Source: an uncultured bacterium
GTDB lineage: Bacteria > Verrucomicrobiota > Kiritimatiellia > RFP12 > UBA1067
DNA: 32,877 bases
Assembly: GCA_902801025.1 (NCBI GenBank)
Contig: CADCGZ010000025.1
Span: forward strand, 1-32,877
Direction: 5' to 3'
The position numbers and the translations under genes were made by a program. The stretch's first letter is position 1, and the number at the start of each line of letters is the position of its first letter. Positions 25,361-32,738 of the stretch are shown here, piece by piece. Under the pieces are notes generated by a model, which was not told the DNA's origin, did no database searches, and saw only the letters and a program-made list of their open reading frames with translations.

Positions 25361-26923
25361 TTATTTAATCCGGAACCAGTCGAAGTCGGCGTGTCCGCCC
25401 GGTTTCAGCGTCGAGTACATGTAAAGCGCGAAGCGGTAGCCGGTGAAATGCGGCGCGGTGTATTCAAGGTGGAACTTGCCGCCGATGGGCGTCCACGACT
25501 TGCCGTCCGTGGAATACGCGAACCACCCTTCGTCGCGCCCGGGGAAATTCCACAGCTTGTCCTTTTCGGGTTCGCGCGAGAAGTCGCCGTAGGCACGCAC
25601 CCATACGGTCCTCGCGCAGGGCGAGACCTGGACGCGCGCAACCTCGCCCACATTTCCGTCCTCCGCGCGCCGAAGGACGAGGTACAACGTGCCGTTCTCC
25701 TTCGTCGCCGAAAGCGAAACGTAGTCGCGCTGGAAAAGCGCGAGCCCGGCGTTGTCGCCGTTGGCAAGTCCGCTGATGTCGATTTTCGCCGCCGCGGAGC
25801 ATGTCGGACCCCAGCAGCGCTGCGTCAGCGTGTTGCGCGCGGAGAGAAGATCGCCGTCGATCCTGTCTGTCTTGAGACGCAGCCACCCGCGCCTGTCCGC
25901 AAGAGACCAGAGGCCGTCAGCGGGATTGTGGTTCCACTGCCAGACGAGGGAAAGCCTGTCGGACGCAAAATCGTCCGCCGACACGATGCCGGGCCTTCCC
26001 GATACGTGCGGAAGGCTTTCCTCCGAGATCACGGGCCAGTCGTCGCTCCATGTCATCGGAAGAATGTACGGACAGCGTCCGACGGCGCCTCTGTCGCCAA
26101 AGAGATACGCGTACCACTTTCCGTCCGGCGTGTCGATGAACGAACCCTGGGCGATTCCGGCGTGCTGGAACACGACTCGTCCCTCCCATGGTCCTTGCAT
26201 TGAGCGTGAGCGGTGGACTACCACGGTGCGGCAGTTCCCCGCGGGCCAGCAGATGTTGACGATGTAGTACCAGCCGTTGCGCTTCATCACCTGCGCGCCC
26301 TCGCCGAGCCCCTCTCCGCCAACGCAGTCGGTGACGTTGTCGAGCGTTATCATGCCGTCGTCGACGAAACCGGAGAAGTCCGGCTTCATTTCCGTAAGGC
26401 GCACCTTGTACGGCTTGCCGGGCATCGTGGCGAAGACCCAGAAGCGTCCGTCCTCAATCCAGATGGACGCGTCGTACTGGTTCTTCTTCAGGCGATGGAA
26501 CTCCCAGCCGCCCTTCTCCGGATCCTTCGTCCTGAAAAGATACGTGTCGTCGATCCTCACGTTGACGCTGATGACGTAGAAGTATCCATCCGCCTCGTTG
26601 TACCTTATCGATGAGGCAAAAGTCCCGAAGGCGTAGTCGTTCTCGCCGTTCTCCAGCCTGTCGCAGGGACGGTTTTCGACCGTCTGGTAGCAGTAGCTCG
26701 CCATCTTCCAGTTTACGAGGTCCTGCGAGACCATGACGGGGATGCCGGGGTTGAAGTGCATCGTGGTCGAGACCATGAAGTACTTTCCGCCCTTGCGGCA
26801 CATGGAGACGTCCGGAACGTCCGCCCACAGCGTCGGCTCCCTGACCTCGCCGGCGGCGACTGAGGCGCATACGCACAGCGCTGCCACAAGCGAGAAAACT
26901 ACAGACCTTTTATGCATTTTCAT
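25361..26923 (-). CDS. GH43 beta-xylosidase/arabinofuranosidase-like enzyme with C-terminal beta-sandwich
   Basis: 520 residues from ATG 26923, chosen because the -10 box is 7 nt upstream as in its neighbours; ATG 26932 and 26917 are possible. Signal peptide about 1-24. The five-bladed propeller (about 28-310) shows WADVPDVSMCRKGGKYFMVS (base aspartate), NQYDASIWIEDGRFWVFA (modulating aspartate) and LGEGAQVMKRNGWYYIV (general-acid glutamate). The C-terminal part (about 330-520, ending GGHADFDWFRIK) is the concanavalin-like domain of xylosidase-type GH43 enzymes. Expected to release xylose or arabinose from hemicellulose oligomers; exact specificity unknown. First gene of an operon with DUF1593, divergent from the GH43-CBM6 gene. 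Confidence 0.92.
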   Translation of the reverse strand: MKMHKRSVVFSLVAALCVCASVAAGEVREPTLWADVPDVSMCRKGGKYFMVSTTMHFNPGIPVMVSQDLVNWKMASYCYQTVENRPCDRLENGENDYAFGTFASSIRYNEADGYFYVISVNVRIDDTYLFRTKDPEKGGWEFHRLKKNQYDASIWIEDGRFWVFATMPGKPYKVRLTEMKPDFSGFVDDGMITLDNVTDCVGGEGLGEGAQVMKRNGWYYIVNICWPAGNCRTVVVHRSRSMQGPWEGRVVFQHAGIAQGSFIDTPDGKWYAYLFGDRGAVGRCPYILPMTWSDDWPVISEESLPHVSGRPGIVSADDFASDRLSLVWQWNHNPADGLWSLADRRGWLRLKTDRIDGDLLSARNTLTQRCWGPTCSAAAKIDISGLANGDNAGLALFQRDYVSLSATKENGTLYLVLRRAEDGNVGEVARVQVSPCARTVWVRAYGDFSREPEKDKLWNFPGRDEGWFAYSTDGKSWTPIGGKFHLEYTAPHFTGYRFALYMYSTLKPGGHADFDWFRIK

Positions 26924-26930
26924 GGTACAC

Positions 26931-26939
26931 ATTCTACCA
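26931..26939 (-). promoter_or_regulatory. Promoter of the GH43-DUF1593 operon, extended -10
   Basis: TGGTAGAAT on the minus strand (26939-26931), 7 nt before ATG 26923. Leaderless by spacing. Shares one operator with the divergent plus-strand promoter. Confidence 0.68.
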
Positions 26940-26958
26940 TGCCTCCGCTTGCTTCGGT

Positions 26959-26976
26959 ATCACCCCACAGGATGAT
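26959..26976. promoter_or_regulatory. Palindromic operator, copy 4, shared by divergent GH43 genes
   Basis: ATCACCCCACAGGATGAT. Its centre (26967.5) is exactly midway between the A of ATG 26923 (minus) and the A of ATG 27012 (plus), 44.5 nt from each. It is 22 nt from one -10 hexamer and 23 nt from the other. Confidence 0.88.
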
Positions 26977-26999
26977 TTGCGGGCATCGGGGGAATAGGG

Positions 27000-27005
27000 T
27001 ATAAT
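27000..27005 (+). promoter_or_regulatory. Promoter -10 of the GH43-CBM6 gene
   Basis: TATAAT 6 nt before ATG 27012. A weak -35 (TTGCGG, 26977-26982) with a 17-nt spacer abuts the operator. Leaderless by spacing; no Shine-Dalgarno. Confidence 0.72.
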
Positions 27006-27011
27006 AGCGGC

Positions 27012-28454
27012 ATGAAAAAGACAATACTTTCCACAGTTGCGGTTGCAGCCGCCTTCGGAGCCTTCGCGGCGCCTTCGCCAAAGTTCGAGAACGGCGAGTT
27101 CTTCGGGAATCCGCTGCTCGACCACCACTTCTGCGCGGACCCGACCGCAGTCGAATACAACGGACGCCTCTTCGTCTACGGAACGAACGACCACCAGCAG
27201 TACGACGAGTCGCCCGTGAAGACGAACAACACATACGAATGCATCAAGACCCTCTCCATGATGTCAACCGCCGACATGGCGAACTGGACCTACCACGGCG
27301 AGATACCCGTAGGCGAAATCGCCCCGTGGATCGTCAACAGCTGGGCGCCGTCCGTCATCTCGCGCAAGGAGAAGGACGGGAAGACGCACTTCTACATGTA
27401 CTTCTCGAATTCCGGATGCGGCACCGGCGTCATCACGGCGACGCATCCGCTCGGGCCCTGGACGAGTCCGCTACAGAAGTCGCTCGTCGACCAGCAGTCC
27501 GACTTCACGAAGAAGTGCAAGGTCCCATTCGATCCGGGCGCGGCGATAGGTCCGGACGGCACGGGATACCTCGCCTTCGGCGGGGCGGAGTCCCGTCTCA
27601 TCAAGCTCGGCGCCGACCTCATCTCCGTCGTCGGCGAGGCGACGATTCCGCCCGCCCCGTTCCACTTCGAGGCGAACGAGCTCAACTTCATCGGCGACAC
27701 GTGCGTGTACACCTACAACGTCGACTGGACGGACCACGAACCCTGGCCGTACGCCGACTGCCCGAAGCCGATCGGATGCTCCATGGTCTACGAGACATCG
27801 AAGACTCCGCTCGACGAGAAGAGCTGGAAGATGCGCGGTGAATACAACGCCAACCCCGGCATGTTCGGACACATGTTCTGCAACAACCACACGCACCTCC
27901 ACAAGTTCAAGGGGAAGTGGTACCTCATCTACCACGACCAGGAGCTCCAGAAGTCCCTCCTGCCGCAGACGGGCGGTTTCCGAAACATCAACATCGACGT
28001 CTGCGAAGTCGACGAGGCGACCGTCACCTTCAAGCCCGTGAAGAACACGCGCAAGGGCGTGGAGCAGGTCGAGAAGCTCGACCCCCGCCGCAGGGTGCAG
28101 GGCGAGACCGCCGCAGCGACGTCCGGCATGGCGTTCACCCGCCTTCCCCAGCTCGGCAACCTCGCCGCGAAGCCGAAGGAGGACGGAGCATGGGTGGCGG
28201 TGCGCGGAGCGGACTTCGGCGCGAAGGCGCCCACGAAGTTCACCTTCTCCGCACGCGGCAAGGGCAAGATCGAAGTCAGGCTAGACAAGCCGGACGGAAC
28301 GCTCGTCGCCTCGGGAACGGTCGACGCAGGCGATTCGTTCAAGACATTCTCGCTCAAGGCAAAGGCGCAGGCAACCGGCGAACATGCAGTCTTCGTCGTC
28401 CTCGCCGGCAACATGGAACTCGACTGGTGGGCTTTCGGAACTCCGGCAAAATGA
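27012..28454 (+). CDS. Secreted GH43 enzyme with CBM6-like domain
   Basis: 480 residues. Signal peptide MKKTILSTVAVAAAFGAFA. Residues 23-355 are a GH43 propeller with FGNPLLDHHFCADPTAVEYN (base D43), VPFDPGAAIGPDGTGYLAFGG and the acid E220 or E223 in FHFEANELNF. Residues 360-476 are a CBM6-like jelly roll (GRV-type start RRVQGETAAATSG, end NMELDWWAFG). This GH43-CBM6 pairing resembles arabinoxylan arabinofuranohydrolases, so arabinose removal from xylan is a fair guess. The mature protein is closely similar along its whole length to residues 451-906 of the 1401-residue protein. Divergent from the other GH43 gene, sharing one operator; the two-component system follows 26 nt downstream. Confidence 0.92.
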   Translation: MKKTILSTVAVAAAFGAFAAPSPKFENGEFFGNPLLDHHFCADPTAVEYNGRLFVYGTNDHQQYDESPVKTNNTYECIKTLSMMSTADMANWTYHGEIPVGEIAPWIVNSWAPSVISRKEKDGKTHFYMYFSNSGCGTGVITATHPLGPWTSPLQKSLVDQQSDFTKKCKVPFDPGAAIGPDGTGYLAFGGAESRLIKLGADLISVVGEATIPPAPFHFEANELNFIGDTCVYTYNVDWTDHEPWPYADCPKPIGCSMVYETSKTPLDEKSWKMRGEYNANPGMFGHMFCNNHTHLHKFKGKWYLIYHDQELQKSLLPQTGGFRNINIDVCEVDEATVTFKPVKNTRKGVEQVEKLDPRRRVQGETAAATSGMAFTRLPQLGNLAAKPKEDGAWVAVRGADFGAKAPTKFTFSARGKGKIEVRLDKPDGTLVASGTVDAGDSFKTFSLKAKAQATGEHAVFVVLAGNMELDWWAFGTPAK

Positions 28455-28463
28455 CCGCGCATT

Positions 28464-28472
28464 TGCTATAAT
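28464..28472 (+). promoter_or_regulatory. Two-component system promoter, extended -10
   Basis: TGCTATAAT (28464-28472), 8 nt before ATG 28481 and 10 nt after the GH43-CBM6 stop. No copy of the palindrome at the corresponding upstream position, so this pair is probably not controlled by it. Confidence 0.7.
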
Positions 28473-28480
28473 ATGGATAG

Positions 28481-29851
28481 ATGAAACGCTTCATATCCAT
28501 CCTTGCGCTCGCGGCTTTGCCGCTGTACGCGAACGAGCCGCAGACCGAATCGGTCCGCGGCACCGTCCTATACTGCCAGGCGTGGCAGTTCTTCCTGCTG
28601 AAGACCGAGGATCGCGTAGTCCGCGTGCAGACAAAGCAGGGCGCGCCGGAGCTTTCGCCAGGCGACTTAGTGGAGGCGCGCGGCGTGCCGGCGAGGCGCA
28701 ACGGACGCATCACAGTCGAAGCGGCGAGATACGAAAAGAAAGGCGAGAACGGAGTCGTCCCGGAGACGCAATCCATCGGACCGAAGGACCTTCCGCGCGT
28801 CTTCGACGAGGGGAAGCCGTCCGACCTCTACGGAATGCCCGTACGCCTGAAGGCGCGCGTCCTTAACGTCATCCCGAGGGACTGGGCGTTCACGGACTTC
28901 GACATCGACTGCGAAGGCACCATGATGTCCGCAAGCCTTCAGGGATACGCAAGCAAGGAACTCTCGGAGAAGCTGTCCCTGCGCCCGAACGTCGAGCTTG
29001 AGGGATTCCTCATAACCCTGGACATCGACCTGCCCGATGGCGAAGTGCCGAAAATCGACATCAGGCTGCCAGACGAGAACGCAATAACCATAATCCCCGA
29101 TGCGGCGTTCAAGCGCAGGTTTGTCGCCTACAAGGCGTCAAAGGCCGCAAGATACGCCCCGTGGCTGCTTCTCGTCGTCGTAGCCGCACTTTCGTTCAAG
29201 CTCTACAGGGCGCACCAGACGAAAAGCCGGCTGCAGGCCGTCATCGCCGAGCGCCGCAGGATGGCGGCGGACCTGCACGACTCGATCGAGCAACACCTCG
29301 CGGGCGCGAGGCTCTACCTCGACAGCATGCTGCCCGAGGACGGATCGCCGGCCCCCGAGGAGCTGAAGCCAGTCGAACTTGTACGCGACATCCTCGTCAC
29401 CGCGAAGCGCGAAATACGCGAGACAATCTGGAACCTGAGAATCGACGAACTAACGCAGAAGCGCCCGAAGGACGTGCTGATGTCGCTTGCGCAGAAACTC
29501 GCATCCACTACCGCCGTCCGCGTGGAGGCCATCCTTAAGGGACTTCCGGAGACCCTGCCAGAGGCGCTCTTCTCGGACATACTATACGTAGTGCAGGAGT
29601 CCGTCACAAACGCCATCAAGCACGGGAAGGCGACTCGCATTCTCATTGCAAGCGACGCTGCAGGACCGAAGAAGTTCAAGCTGCGGATCGTGAACAACGG
29701 AGCACCCTTCGACACGCAGCACGCGCTCGGTCCGGAAGCGGGGCACTTCGGGCTTTCCGGAATGCGGGAACGCGCGCGCAGAAGCGGCTTCACCGTCTCT
29801 TTTGCGTCCAAGCGGCGCACAACATCCATAAGGCTGGAGATCAAGACATGA
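28481..29851 (+). CDS. Membrane sensor histidine kinase, NarX/DegS (HisKA_3) class, with OB-fold-like sensor
   Basis: 456 residues. Signal peptide or first span about 1-17. The extracytoplasmic part (about 18-210) has two beta-rich segments resembling OB folds (VRGTVLYCQAWQFFLLKTED...GDLVEARGVPARRNG and VRLKARVLNVIPRDWAFTDF...VELEGFLITL). One span (226-242) follows. The cytoplasmic part has the dimerisation/phospho-acceptor motif ERRRMAADLHDSIEQHLAGA (H266), the N box QESVTNAIKHG (N377) and the glycine box GHFGLSGMRERA. It probably senses a periplasmic signal and phosphorylates the regulator encoded next, with which it overlaps (ATGA). Its place among glycan genes suggests a saccharide-linked signal; that is inference. 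Confidence 0.92.
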   Translation: MKRFISILALAALPLYANEPQTESVRGTVLYCQAWQFFLLKTEDRVVRVQTKQGAPELSPGDLVEARGVPARRNGRITVEAARYEKKGENGVVPETQSIGPKDLPRVFDEGKPSDLYGMPVRLKARVLNVIPRDWAFTDFDIDCEGTMMSASLQGYASKELSEKLSLRPNVELEGFLITLDIDLPDGEVPKIDIRLPDENAITIIPDAAFKRRFVAYKASKAARYAPWLLLVVVAALSFKLYRAHQTKSRLQAVIAERRRMAADLHDSIEQHLAGARLYLDSMLPEDGSPAPEELKPVELVRDILVTAKREIRETIWNLRIDELTQKRPKDVLMSLAQKLASTTAVRVEAILKGLPETLPEALFSDILYVVQESVTNAIKHGKATRILIASDAAGPKKFKLRIVNNGAPFDTQHALGPEAGHFGLSGMRERARRSGFTVSFASKRRTTSIRLEIKT

Positions 29852-30462
29852 CCAAGGTAGCGGTAGTAGACGACCACGGAGTCGTCCTCGCGGGGCTCAA
29901 GTTCGTCCTTTCGCGCGCCGAGGGGATGGAGGTCGTCGCGACGGCGGAAAGCGCGGAGGACATACTCGGCTTCTACGAAAAGGCCAAACCGGACGTCCTG
30001 CTGCTCGACATCAGGATGCCGTCGGTCAGCGGGCTTGACGCGCTTGAGACGCTGCGAAAGTCACATCCAGACGCAAAGGTCGCCATGCTGACGACGAGCG
30101 AGCTGGAGGAGGACATCTTCCGCGCGCTGAAGCTCGGCGCGAACGGCTACATCCCGAAGGACTCGCGTCCGGCCGAAATAGCGAAGGCCGTCAGGGAAAT
30201 CGCCTCGGGCGGGAGATACATACCCGAAGACATCCAGAGGATATTCGACATGCGGCAGGGCGTCAAGAGCCTTTCCGCGCGCGAGATTTCCATCATCCAG
30301 CTCGCCGCCAAGGGGTTCTCGAGCCCCGAGGTGGCCGAGATGCTCGGGATCAGCGTCAATTCCGTCAAGACGCACTTCCGCCACATATTCGAGAAGATGG
30401 ACGTAAGCGACCGCACGGAAGCGGTCACTCTCGCCATCTCGCGCGGCATCATCGAGAACTAG
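29848..30462 (+). CDS. NarL/FixJ-family response regulator with LuxR-type HTH
   Basis: 204 residues. Receiver domain 1-120: acidic pair D8-D9 (VVDDHG), phospho-acceptor D54 (LLLDIRMP), T82 and K104 (GYIPKD). LuxR/GerE helix-turn-helix about 140-200: LSAREISIIQLAAKGFSSPE, VAEMLGISVNSVKTHFRHIF. ATG overlaps the kinase stop as ATGA, so this is a matched pair. LuxR-type regulators bind inverted repeats, which makes it the only candidate in the window for the 18-bp palindrome; this has not been shown. Its 3' end overlaps the convergent GH97 gene by 14 bp. Confidence 0.94.
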   Translation: MTKVAVVDDHGVVLAGLKFVLSRAEGMEVVATAESAEDILGFYEKAKPDVLLLDIRMPSVSGLDALETLRKSHPDAKVAMLTTSELEEDIFRALKLGANGYIPKDSRPAEIAKAVREIASGGRYIPEDIQRIFDMRQGVKSLSAREISIIQLAAKGFSSPEVAEMLGISVNSVKTHFRHIFEKMDVSDRTEAVTLAISRGIIEN

Positions 30463-32623
30463 CCGCCACGCGATTAGGTTTGAACGAAACCGCCGCGCCG
30501 CCGCCGGGCGCCGCGCGGAGGCGCAGGGTGTCGGCAGACGACACTGTGCGCTTCTCGATGACGTAGTTGCCCGCCGTCTCTGTGCGGTACACCGCGTCCG
30601 GCGCGTCGGCGTAGATCGTCGCCTCGTAGGCCTTTCCGGGCGTCAGGAAGTCGAGCCTGATTTCCGCCGCGTGCGCATTCTCGTCCGTCTTCATCCCGAG
30701 GTACCACTCGTCTTTGCCCTTCGCCCTGCGGACGATCGTCAGGTAGTCGCCGATCTCCGCCTCGAGGTAGCGCGACTCATTCCAGTCGCACGGAACGTCC
30801 TTGATGAACTGCAGGGCGTCGAGCCGCTTCTCGTAGCTCTCCGGGACGTCCGCCGCCATCTGCAGCGGAGAGAACATCGTGACATAGAGCGCGAGCTGCC
30901 CCGCGAGCGTCGAGGAGATGCGCTGCTTCTTCCAGGAGCATATCTTCGAAAGGTCCGTCTCGAAGATGCCGGGCGTGTAGTCCATCGGGCCTCCCACAAG
31001 CCTCGTGAACGGAAGTATCGTCGTGTGGTCGGCGTTGTTACCTCCGAACGACTCGTACTCCGTCCCGCGTGCGGCCTCGTTGCCGATGAGGTTCGGCCAC
31101 GTGCGGCAGAGTCCGGTCGGACGCACCGCCTCGTGCTGGTTCACCATGATCTTCCTCTTCGCGGCCTCCTTTATGCAGTAGAGGTAGTGGTTGTTGCTCC
31201 ACTGAGAGTAGTGCGTTTCGCCGTGAGGTAGGATGTTGCCGACGTATCCGGCCTTCACAGAGTCGTAGCCGAGACGGTTCATGAGCGCATACGCCTCGTC
31301 GAGATGGCGCTCGTAGTTGCGCGTCGAGGCGCTCGTCTCGTGGTACATCATCAGCTTCACGCCCTTCTCGTGCGCGTACTTGTTGAGTCCCTCGAGGTCG
31401 AAGTCGGGATACGGCGTCACGAAGTCGAAGACCGCGTCCTTCTCCTTGCCGAACCAGTCCTCGAATCCGGTGTCCCATCCCTCGACGAGGACCTCGTCGA
31501 ATCCGTGCTCCGCCGCGAAGTCGATGTGGCGCATGACGTTCGTCGTGTTCGCCGCGTGCATCGACGGATCGGGCATGTACGCCCAGTTCTTCGCGCCCGT
31601 TATCATCGTCCACCACACGCCGATGTACTTTACCGGATGTATCCAGCTCGTGTCCTCGATGGCGCACGGCTCGTTGAGGTTCAGCGTGATGCGCGAAGCG
31701 AGGATATCCGCGCCCTTCCCGCCGACGATCAGAGTGCGCCACGGAGACTTGCACGGCGTCTGCATCCATCCCTTCGCGCCTGTCGCGTCCGGCGTGAGAG
31801 AGGACTCGAACGACGTCCCCTCGACCCTGAGGTGCATCGTCGCGTAGTCGACGCACGCCGCCTCGTGGATGTTTACGAGGAGTCCGTTGTCGTACTTGAG
31901 CATCAGCGCGGTCTGCACCGCCGGGAAGTCGGTGAGCGTGGACGAAAGGTTAGCGTCCGGCGCGGCCTTGAAGAGGCTCGGTATCTCGCTGACGCGCGAC
32001 TTCGTGTAGCGGTACTCCTGCGTCTCGTAGTCCGCCGGAATCCACCACGCCGTGGCGTCGCACGGAAGGTTGAAGCGCGTGCGCTCCTCGACGATCGTGA
32101 AGTGGGTGAGCGGCTGAGTCTTTCCCTCGGGCGCGATGTTCTCGCCCGGAACGAGCCGCGCGACGGAGTTGTCGTCATCCGCGGGGAATTCGTAGCGGAA
32201 TCCCATTCCGTCGTCGAACACGCGGAAGCGCAGGTCCATGCGGCGTCCGGTGCCCTTCTGCACGAGCTTGACGAGCATCTCCTCGTGGCGGTCGCGTATC
32301 TCGCTCTCCTCGCCCCACACGGGCCTCCACGTCTCGTCCGCGCTCGCGCGCTCCACTCCCGCGAGGACGAATCCCGTCCTCAGCTCCCCGGGCTTGCGTC
32401 CGTCGAAGGCGTCCTTGCCGAGCGCCTTGATGTCGAAACCGAGGGTGGACGGCTCGACGACTTTTTTGCCGCGGTAGGCGAACGAATACGTCGGCTCGCC
32501 CTTTTCGCCGAGCGCAAAGGTGAGCGCGTTCTTCCCGTCGGGGGATGCGCAGGTCAGGGGCTCCGCAAGCGCGGCGACGCACGCAGCAGCCACCGCGAGG
32601 GAAAGTGCAAATTTAGTTTTCAT
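30449..32623 (-). CDS. GH97 alpha-glucosidase-like enzyme (inverting type)
   Basis: 724 residues from ATG 32623; the -10 is 6 nt upstream, which excludes the 32629 codon. Signal peptide about 1-20 (VAAACVAALA). An N-terminal beta-sandwich (CASPDGKNALTFALGEKGEP, GFRYEFP) precedes the barrel, which contains MYHETSASTRNYERHLDEAY, DSVKAGYVGN, NQHEAVRPTGLCRTWPN, NEAARGTEYE and a C-terminal beta domain. The glutamates in HEAVRPTG and NEAARG correspond to the base pair of the inverting SusB type, and the VKAGY stretch lacks the aspartate nucleophile of retaining alpha-galactosidases. It hydrolyses alpha-glucosidic bonds, probably in the periplasm. Palindrome-controlled leaderless promoter. Confidence 0.93.
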   Translation of the reverse strand: MKTKFALSLAVAAACVAALAEPLTCASPDGKNALTFALGEKGEPTYSFAYRGKKVVEPSTLGFDIKALGKDAFDGRKPGELRTGFVLAGVERASADETWRPVWGEESEIRDRHEEMLVKLVQKGTGRRMDLRFRVFDDGMGFRYEFPADDDNSVARLVPGENIAPEGKTQPLTHFTIVEERTRFNLPCDATAWWIPADYETQEYRYTKSRVSEIPSLFKAAPDANLSSTLTDFPAVQTALMLKYDNGLLVNIHEAACVDYATMHLRVEGTSFESSLTPDATGAKGWMQTPCKSPWRTLIVGGKGADILASRITLNLNEPCAIEDTSWIHPVKYIGVWWTMITGAKNWAYMPDPSMHAANTTNVMRHIDFAAEHGFDEVLVEGWDTGFEDWFGKEKDAVFDFVTPYPDFDLEGLNKYAHEKGVKLMMYHETSASTRNYERHLDEAYALMNRLGYDSVKAGYVGNILPHGETHYSQWSNNHYLYCIKEAAKRKIMVNQHEAVRPTGLCRTWPNLIGNEAARGTEYESFGGNNADHTTILPFTRLVGGPMDYTPGIFETDLSKICSWKKQRISSTLAGQLALYVTMFSPLQMAADVPESYEKRLDALQFIKDVPCDWNESRYLEAEIGDYLTIVRRAKGKDEWYLGMKTDENAHAAEIRLDFLTPGKAYEATIYADAPDAVYRTETAGNYVIEKRTVSSADTLRLRAAPGGGAAVSFKPNRVAASSR

Positions 32624-32629
32624 GCCCAC

Positions 32630-32638
32630 ATTGTAGCA
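32630..32638 (-). promoter_or_regulatory. GH97 promoter, extended -10
   Basis: TGCTACAAT on the minus strand (32638-32630), 6 nt before ATG 32623. Leaderless by spacing, no -35. Confidence 0.68.
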
Positions 32639-32658
32639 AAACCGCAGTTTCCCCAGCC

Positions 32659-32676
32659 ATCACCCAACGGAATGAT
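32659..32676. promoter_or_regulatory. Palindromic operator, copy 5 (GH97)
   Basis: ATCACCCAACGGAATGAT (minus ATCATTCCGTTGGGTGAT). Centre 32667.5 is 44.5 nt from the A of ATG 32623. One position of the distal half-site deviates (GAATGAT for GGATGAT). Confidence 0.83.
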
Positions 32677-32679
32677 ACT

Positions 32680-32704
32680 GCGGCGCGGCAAAATGCCGCG
32701 CCGC
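32680..32704 (-). terminator. Strong GC hairpin between the GH51 tail and the GH97 operator
   Basis: GCGGCGCGGCA (32680-32690) and TGCCGCGCCGC (32694-32704) form a perfect 11-bp stem with a 3-nt loop. It lies 34 nt after the stop of the upstream minus-strand gene and just before the GH97 operator, so it probably ends the upstream transcript. No U-tract follows on the minus strand (AGTATCATT), so the terminator call is moderate. Confidence 0.5.
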
Positions 32705-32738
32705 CAATTATTCTATACGCCGCTGTCGCCGAAAATAC

